From positions 832,983 through 896,982 of the forward strand of contig NW_024468515.1 in assembly GCF_001632365.1 (NCBI RefSeq): a DNA stretch of 64,000 bases, in the 5' to 3' direction. The stretch's first letter is position 1. Each line of letters starts with the position of its first letter. The notes under the pieces are model-generated. The model was not told the DNA's origin and ran no database searches. It was given only the letters and a program-made list of their open reading frames with translations. The stretch comes from Laetiporus sulphureus 93-53. Its lineage: Eukaryota; Basidiomycota; Agaricomycetes; Polyporales; Laetiporaceae. Shown piece after piece: positions 57,884 to 64,000 of this stretch. A program made the translations under genes and the position numbers.

Positions 57884-58150
57884 ATGCTCACGAACATCGA
57901 ATCGGATATGCCGCATACCATTAATACCATGCCATCCTCTACGACCCGTCATGTCGAGATAAATGATACCCCGTTTCCGCAAAGTTCTCCTGTGGACGAG
58001 AGTATGCCGATATCAAGGGAACTACAGGGTGCAGAGCGCATTCTTCCTGGCGAGCGCACCGTGCGGAGGAAGAAGAGTTCATTTGACCTGCGCGACATAT
58101 ACCTCAGCGGCGGACCAGTTTATGCCACCGAGTACGATACGGAATTCTGA
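57884..58150 (+). CDS. Small hypothetical protein, 88 residues
   Basis: A single open frame from ATG to TGA encoding a hydrophilic protein. The N-terminal part is Ser/Thr/Pro-rich (MPSSTTRHVEINDTPFPQSS). The C-terminal part contains RTVRRKKSSFDLRDIYLSGG, in which RRKKSS resembles a kinase site. No signal peptide or membrane segment. I do not recognise the family. Support is the TATA box, an ATG at a suitable distance and a composition unlike the neighbouring random frames. Its 3' end faces that of the Rad9 gene. Confidence 0.45.
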   Translation: MLTNIESDMPHTINTMPSSTTRHVEINDTPFPQSSPVDESMPISRELQGAERILPGERTVRRKKSSFDLRDIYLSGGPVYATEYDTEF

Positions 58151-58423
58151 TAACGCACTCGATACTCATGCAGACTCTGTGAGTCCACAATCTCCACGTT
58201 CAACATCTATCATGATTACTCACGTTTGCGTTCATTAGACCGTCATGGTGGCGGACCACTTATGACATTCACGACCCGTACGATATTGATGACCGCTCTT
58301 TGTGATTGCTCACTGTCTTTGTATGGACTCTCCCATTAAACGGAACTCGAGTTGTATCGTTAGTAACGCAATGTATCGTACACTTGTAGGTCGGATGGAA
58401 GCAATAGGACGGCAGAGTCGATC

Positions 58424-60398
58424 CTAATCCTCGAACAATGGTCTGAATGTCTGTGATAAGACGAATCAGCTGCATTTTCAAAAACTCCGATACCAGAATG
58501 AGACAGAGTCCTCACCCTCGTTCCAGCTTCCACCTGTGTGGCCTGCATCTCTTCGTAAATATTAAGACTGCCTTCCCTTTCACCCTCATCGTCCTGTCCA
58601 CTCAGCTTATCCTCCCCTTTCCCATCCCCAAAGTCCACCTCCTCCCCCTCTCCCTCCAGCATATCCGCAAATTCCTCTGCAGTCATGTTTTCAATCCCCA
58701 ATCCTGACGACCTGATTGTATACTGGTCTGCCTGCGATAGCTGGGTGCCGGGCAGGAACAGCGGTTCCTGCGTGCGCGAGAGAGGTGTATGTGACACTTG
58801 CGACATTCCGGGCCTGATCAGCTCCTCTTCGTATGGCTGCGAGGATGGCAGGAAGAGCGGCTCGTGTTGTGGTGACGCACTTGCGGCCGACGCAGCTTGA
58901 AAACGAGGAAAGGATGGAGGAGGCATCAATTCGGGAGAGAGCACTGATGCCGGCGGAGGGAATGATGCAGGCCGTGGGATGGACGCGGGCGGTGGCATTG
59001 AGCCTTCTGGGTATACAGGCCCGCTATTGGAAGACTGCGTGGCCCGCGATGGCCTCGAGGGAACAATCGTACCTTCTCTCGAACCTGAGCCTGAGCGAGA
59101 CGTTGTGACGCTCGGCGCTGTATCGTCCTCGCGCGGCCGCTTCTGCCCACGCGGTTGTGCATTCGGAGTCGAGGCCATGACAGAGGTGCCCCGCCTCCCT
59201 GTGCGCGGGCCCGTTTCTCCCCGTGCCTGCGTGGTGGCAATCACAAAGAGCATTTCGGACACATCGCCATCGAGATGGATGAAGATTGGCTCGGCCGGGT
59301 CGGTGAAACTTATCTCAAGTGCCAGAGAAGATGCTTCTGCGAATGCGATGGTAGCCTATATGCGCGTCGAAGGGACATTCAAAAGTGTTCAGCGTACATA
59401 TATATACGATGCTTACATTGAATTCGCGGAGATGGAAGGCAATCGTTGTAGGCACCTCATAGATCTCATAATTGTCAAACTCCTCCGCACTGATTGTCAG
59501 CTCTGTCGCCAGCTGTGCCCTGCCTTCTCCGGTCACTCCCATTAATACGACTACCGTCTATCGCGACGAAGCGGACGCACCCTTCGAGTCGATTGACGCC
59601 TCGATGCTCTTGACCTCCACGTCCGTTTCGCCAAAGTTCCAAATCAGCTGCGGATCGCTCTTCGGGCCCTTCACAAAGGGGAAGTGCTCAATCATATCCC
59701 GCATCGCACGGGGACCGACCGCCAGCCGCGACTGAAATGTCGGGTCAGGGATACTTGGCGCAAGCAGAGGCGTCGTCGGAGTTAGCAGCAACAGCCGGTG
59801 GGTTTTCACGACACCTGTGGATGCACGTCAGTGGGCATCGCCCGGCGACCTGAGTGGACGGCGAGCAGATATGGCGCGGAATTACCGTGTTTGCAGTGGA
59901 GACGCACAGTCAGTCTGCTCTCTAGGGTATCCTCATCGTCTGGGCCGCCGGCGTCGCGATCCCCATCTGTTATGGAGAGCTCGCATTTGTCGACCGACTT
60001 CTCCACCGTCCTATGTTTGAGTATATAGAGCAAATTCTGATACACAAGTGTGAATGTTTTGAGAAATGTAGCAGATCACGTATTGCGCCCGAACCTTTGC
60101 GATCAGCTGGCCCATAACACTAGGCACCTCATCGGCATCCTCACCAGACGCCTGGCCACCAACTTTATATCTGGAGAAGAACTGTTTGCCATATTTGAAG
60201 CGACAATAAGCAGACTTGGAAGAATTGGTGATAGATAGAGCAAATGTATCGGGCGTCGCGTAAACGACGAGATCCTCTCCGTATCGCGAAATGCAGGTCA
60301 ACGCTCTGGTGAGTTCTGATGGTATAGGTGAGTACAGGTTCGCCAAAAACTTTAGAAACCGCACGCTTGAGCGAAGTTACATCCAAAGTGGCCTGCAT
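58424..60398 (-). CDS. rad9: DNA damage checkpoint clamp subunit Rad9
   Basis: Subunit of the Rad9-Rad1-Hus1 ring that loads at damaged DNA and activates the ATR pathway in the nucleus. Exon 1 is MQATLDVTSLK. A 47-nt intron then joins LTRALTCISRYGEDLVVYATPDTF and AYCRFKYGKQFFSRYKV, the hallmark of the family. Further PCNA-like blocks are SVDKCELSI, RLTVRLHCKHG, FPFVKGPKSDPQLIWNF and NYEIYEVPTTIAFHLREFN. The C-terminal 200 residues are Ser/Pro-rich with acidic patches, as in the regulatory tail that is phosphorylated to recruit TopBP1-like partners. The final exon has just nine codons (58424-58450) and ends FRPLFED. About seven exons; inner borders approximate. Confidence 0.9.
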
Positions 60399-61203
60399 AC
60401 CCTTCTAACGTACACAGACAAAGTTAAACTTGATGGATAGCGTATGGAATTAGAAAATGCGAAACGCTCTCGCGTGCTTCGTGATGTGACTAACCGCGTT
60501 ACGCGACGCGTTAGGTCACGCTCAATGGCTACCGCGCAAGTGAAACAGCTCCTCCGATGCGCCATCCATGAACGTACTCGAGCTGATGACACAGGATTAA
60601 GAGCATGGAGTAATAACGATCAGGATGAGCATGAATTTAAATTGGTCCACGAATTTCAGGAGCGCAGTCTATACTGAACATGGAAATACGGAAAATTGAA
60701 TCTAACTGACTTGACAGTCAGCCATAGGAACCGCTGATAGGATGAGGAATGATCTCGAAAATTCGCGAGCGGTTTGAGGGTGTCCAGCGTGGCTGAAATG
60801 CCCGGTCTCGGGTTGCGCTCATCATATTATACCTTGGAATGCTTCAGAGGAAGCGCAAAATTGGTTCTTCGAGGAAACGCGTACTATCGTTCCTTTCTAG
60901 ACATTGCAACCGCTGGACCCCGCCATTAATTGGTTAAGTAGACTGGGATCGGGAGAGACTTGCCCATTATACGCGTGTCATGCCACGGGGTCAGCCTCCG
61001 ATCGAGGAGCGGCACCGATTGATTGTTCAGGATGCTCTTGAAGGCGATCGTGGACGCGGTAATATCGAGCTCTCGAATGAGCGGTAGCTCATTTATCACA
61101 AGCTGAGGTTAGCGTCCCGAATCCTCAAAGTGGACCTCGAGACCGAAAGCGTTGCTGTGACAGAAGATGGCGCATGCTTGGCTCTCCGAAAAACCTCCTT
61201 CAT
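60399..61203. other. Spacer upstream of rad9
   Basis: Promoter of rad9 and intergenic sequence. No gene or repeat seen. Confidence 0.45.
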
Positions 61204-61587
61204 TCAGTCAGACTGGCGTGTGATCCTGATGCGACTTTTGTAGCCTCGGGGATCCGAGTGCATTTGAGCGGTAATAGTGGGAGCAGACTCGTGTGATCGT
61301 ATTATTTCCGTCAAGATCTCTGGCGGGAACTGATTGATTGGAGCGTGTATTCCATTGATAGCGCAAGCGTGCCCTCCAATCTCTTCTTCTATGTTCTTGC
61401 ATATGATCGAACCGTTCGTTTGCCAACCGAAGATGCGCTGAGGACACCAAGCGATATAGCTGCCGTTCCAGCAGCAGGAGTTCGTCATTCTCAGACGAAG
61501 ATTACAAGTGCACGTACTAGCAATGATCCGACAACGCAACGAAGGGCTGCAGATAACAGAGGAAAGTCCCGAGAATGATGAACTCAA
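61204..61587 (-). pseudogene. F-box gene remnant
   Basis: The minus strand encodes INQFPPEILTEII, a good match to the start of Agaricomycete F-box domains (usually preceded by a coiled coil and I-x-x-LPPEIL). The preceding part (NSCCWNGSYIAW in this frame, DELLLLERQLYRL in another) shows that the expected coiled coil is split over two frames. The F-box itself stops after about 35 residues at 61204. I read this as a decayed fragment, not a working gene. Sequence is too short to name its parent. Confidence 0.45.
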
Positions 61588-61809
61588 TTAGGCCTGTGTG
61601 TTGGTAGAGATGCTTGGTGAGCGATAAGCACCCAGAAGCATCATCAGCAGAAGAGACAAAATCAACATGGCTAGTCCCGATATCTTGCCACCACGGGCCC
61701 AAGATCTCGCTCAACAGTACTGTCTAGTAGTTACCGTGCCGGCGGTACAGGTTCTTTGTGAACTCCTGCCATCCGAACTGAAGCCTTCGCAGGCAGGCCA
61801 CTTCGATTA

Positions 61810-61922
61810 GGCGTGCTCAATTCTTAGAGTTCGGCACGCCAGTTCAGTTCGTCGACCTCAAATACCAAAGGAACGGCGATGCCGAGCAAATGCCGAGAAT
61901 TACATAAGCAAATGTGGCTGTT
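61810..61922 (+). repeat. MITE left inverted repeat
   Basis: It contains GAGTTCGGCACGCCAGTTC and GTCGACCTCAAATACCAA, mirrored in the right arm. The outer 65 bases are identical; inner bases differ at scattered sites (AAGGAACGG versus GGGGACGG). Confidence 0.85.
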
Positions 61923-62402
61923 GAGATGTCCGGCAGTTAATTCTATCTTTGGGACATTCCTACATTTCTTGTGTGAATTGCTGCTTGTGTAAACCCCAAA
62001 TTGCGATGCGGACATCCCTGAAAAGAAGACTGCACACCCACAATCTTCTCACGGTTTGTGGTGTCCAGCTGCAGACAACCTCGGCGGGGATCACAGTGAC
62101 GAATGGCTGTGTATCTCACTCTCACAAAGTCACAACATAGATGAGGAACAATAATGACATTGACAGCAGCTACTGCATGGTCCTGCATATTGCTGTCATC
62201 AAATGTGCTGTGATAGTCTGTGTAATTATTGCTTGGAAGCATTTCAACATTCAGGCTAAGCAACTCTGTGCATACATGTTGCAATCCATGGTAAACCAGA
62301 GCACTAGGGAAGGTGCGACGGGAGATGGCAATAAAAACCGAGAAAATGTAAAGCAATCCTTCGGAAATAATCTCGCCACTCCTGTTCCCTGCCTAGCGTT
62401 CC

Positions 62403-62515
62403 CACGAGCCACTTGGCTTACATAATACTCGGCATCTGCTCGGCATCGCCGTCCCCTTGGTATTTGAGGTCGACGAACTGAACTGGCGTGCCGAACTCTA
62501 AGAATTGAGCACGCC
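62403..62515 (-). repeat. MITE right inverted repeat
   Basis: Reverse complement of the left arm. Outer end GAATTGAGCACGCC is followed by TA. Confidence 0.85.
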
Positions 62516-62517
62516 TA

Positions 62518-63204
62518 TTGTGAACAAGTGTTCTCTGCTTCCTATATCAAACATGCGTTCCTTTTCGCTGATGCGAACTATAAATATTTGTTCCGTTGCC
62601 ATGTATTACATGAAATATAATATTTGGATCTATCCCTATCATACACATATGACTGAATGTGAATTAATGATCGATAGCAAAGGGACGGCAAGGAGGAAAT
62701 ATCAAGGGGATGTACGGCGAACCTAAACCATGACGGACTTCATTGATAAAGTCCTCACTTCTCAAAGTTGCCCAAACAACTGTTGATTAGACAGTCGTTT
62801 GTGATTTGCTCTTGGCGCGTCACCAGAACCGATGCAGAGTGGAAAGCAACTGCTCGGGCAGAAAGGCGCCAACTAGACAGACGTACCAGAGGTGACGTGT
62901 ACTCAGAAACAAGGAAATTGAACTGCTGACGTCCACGTTGACGACGATGCTCTTGGCATTGAGAAACGAATACGTTTCACTTCATACAGCAAAGAAAGAA
63001 GGTAGTTGATGAGAGAGGGACGATGGAGTGCAAGCGTTTAAAAAAATCACAAATTTATGCCCGGACGTGCTAGTGGGCGCCAATCAGCGCGTACCAAACA
63101 TGCGCAAGCATCCCCGCACGCGTTTGTGGCAAAGCGACTCGGACTGTTGTCCAAGACCGACTCTATTTTGTGGCTCTCATCTCTTGCGGCTCATACGAGC
63201 TGAC
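62518..63204. other. TEL1 upstream region
   Basis: Promoter and 5' UTR of the TEL1 gene. No TATA box seen. The frames inside are short. Confidence 0.4.
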
Positions 63205-64000
63205 ATGGGCTCCGCTTCCAACTTGAATGATGTTCTCAAACTTCTTAGCAGCGAAAAGGTGAAAGATCGTCAGGAAGGTTTTGCGGGCCTCCGTGTTGCT
63301 TTCGAGTCGAACTCCGCCGTGCTCAACGTCGACCCAGGAAAGGCATGGGGAGTAATCTTCCACAAGCTATCCATTGCCGTACTCAGCGAAAAGAGTGCCC
63401 ACGTCAAGAAAGGCGGACAAACTGGTATCGCCGCTTTCCGCAGAGTCAACGATGCTGCAAACACCGTTCGTTGGCTGACTGAACGGAGTGTTCGGAGGTG
63501 GAACAAGAAGGTTGTTCACAATGTGCTCGATCACTTACTAAAGACTATGATGCATAAAGGTGCACTGTATACTCCGATAGCTTTGGAATATGTCAAGGCA
63601 ATACGGTGCATTCTAAGTTGGTCGCCACATCTGGACCATTTAGATGTATCGACTTGGGTCGGGTTGCTCGAAACGGCCTTCAATGTTGTCCTCGAGGATC
63701 CTGTCACAAGAAAGTTGGAGAATGACATGGAGGCATCACAGCATCGCTCAGAAAATGCTGAAGACTCGAATTCAGGTACCGACAGCATACCGGGAGATGA
63801 CGAAGTTGACGATGGTGGTATGTCGTCCACCTACATCGCCACTAGGAAGCGGAAGCATAGAAGAGTAAATCAGAGGCTCCAGCACTCTACTCCTCATCGC
63901 AGTCCTGCTCCGAAGCTTCAGCCTGTGAATCCAGAGCAAGTTGAATTCATGGCTATCATTGCCCTCCTTCTGCAATCATCGTCTTCACCTCTGCTCTCGA
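63205..64000 (+). CDS. tel1: TEL1/ATM checkpoint kinase, N-terminal part (cut by window edge)
   Basis: 265 residues are visible from the ATG at 63205, without a stop or intron, and the frame runs off the window. The first 25 residues contain LKLLSSEKVKDRQEGFAGLR, the TAN motif (LxxxKxxxRQ.GL) found only at the N-terminus of Tel1/ATM proteins. It is followed by helical sequence with WGVIFHKLSIAVLSEK and RWLTERSVRRWNKK. An acidic linker and a basic patch (RKRKHRR) come next. Tel1 is a PI3K-like kinase of nearly 3,000 residues that binds the MRN complex at double-strand breaks and telomeres. The kinase domain would lie about 8 kb to the right, outside this window. Confidence 0.85.
   Translation, partial: MGSASNLNDVLKLLSSEKVKDRQEGFAGLRVAFESNSAVLNVDPGKAWGVIFHKLSIAVLSEKSAHVKKGGQTGIAAFRRVNDAANTVRWLTERSVRRWNKKVVHNVLDHLLKTMMHKGALYTPIALEYVKAIRCILSWSPHLDHLDVSTWVGLLETAFNVVLEDPVTRKLENDMEASQHRSENAEDSNSGTDSIPGDDEVDDGGMSSTYIATRKRKHRRVNQRLQHSTPHRSPAPKLQPVNPEQVEFMAIIALLLQSSSSPLLS

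Larger units (their letters stand above)
61810..62515. mobile_element. 706-bp MITE with long inverted repeats
   Basis: Inverted repeats of about 110 bp at both ends (61810-61922 and 62403-62515). They start GGCGTGCTCAATTC and match at all but about ten bases, with the mismatches at their inner ends. TA lies directly outside on both sides (61808-61809 and 62516-62517), as in Tc1/mariner-type insertions. The inside (about 480 bp) has only short frames and encodes no transposase, so it is non-autonomous. Part of its left arm falls in the rad9-TEL1 interval. Confidence 0.85.

Noticed and set aside
1..64000. CRISPR arrays, bacterial operons or riboswitches
   Set aside because: Genes are spliced and individually promoted, as in a fungal nucleus. 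No regularly spaced short repeats were seen.

Overview
The window is nuclear DNA of a filamentous basidiomycete, almost certainly an Agaricomycete. The support is short (about 50-65 nt) GT-AG introns that break most genes, moderately GC-rich genes in AT-richer spacers, and gene families typical of mushrooms: alpha-type protein kinases, fungal 7TM proteins, F-box/LRR proteins, MYND proteins and a Ppo-type fatty-acid dioxygenase. I cannot name the species. Most genes are multi-exon, so the coordinates given are spans from start to stop and include introns.

Layout. 1-2.2 kb: no gene seen. 2.26-6.06 kb (-): SF3B1/Hsh155 splicing factor. 6.83-7.68 kb (-): MYND protein copy 1. 9.04-17.46 kb: an 8.4-kb DNA element with perfect 284-bp terminal inverted repeats and a 4-bp GTAT target duplication. 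It carries an integrase-type (DDE) transposase gene and an alpha-type protein kinase gene on one strand, plus about 2 kb of unexplained pyrimidine-rich DNA. 17.96-18.91 kb (+): DUF1275 protein A. 19-23.7 kb: no convincing gene. 23.8-26.4 kb (+): C2H2 zinc-finger regulator with a 501-nt intron. 28.2-31.5 kb: tandem duplication carrying two more MYND genes. 34.1-35.3 kb (+): 7TM protein. 36.55-37.9 kb (-): F-box protein. 39.66-40.47 kb (+): DUF1275 protein B. 40.99-42.15 kb: small non-autonomous LTR retroelement (TRIM-like). 44.29-44.55 kb (+): 67-residue protein. 45.16-46.90 kb (-): DUF676 lipase. 47.3-47.8 kb (+): DPH4-type J protein. 47.9-52.8 kb (-): Ppo/linoleate diol synthase. 54.33-55.44 kb (-): epsilon-COP. 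55.76-56.71 kb (-): unknown protein. 57.88-58.15 kb (+): 88-residue protein. 58.42-60.40 kb (-): Rad9 checkpoint clamp subunit. 61.2-61.6 kb: F-box remnant. 61.81-62.52 kb: MITE with long inverted repeats and TA flanks. 63.2 kb to the edge (+): TEL1/ATM N-terminus.

Two themes stand out. First, mixed conserved housekeeping genes (splicing, vesicle coat, diphthamide, checkpoint) alternate with fast-evolving families that have duplicated locally (three MYND genes, two DUF1275 genes). Second, three structurally complete mobile elements with target duplications sit here. The largest one couples a transposase with a eukaryotic alpha-kinase inside identical terminal repeats, and is the best candidate for an undescribed system.
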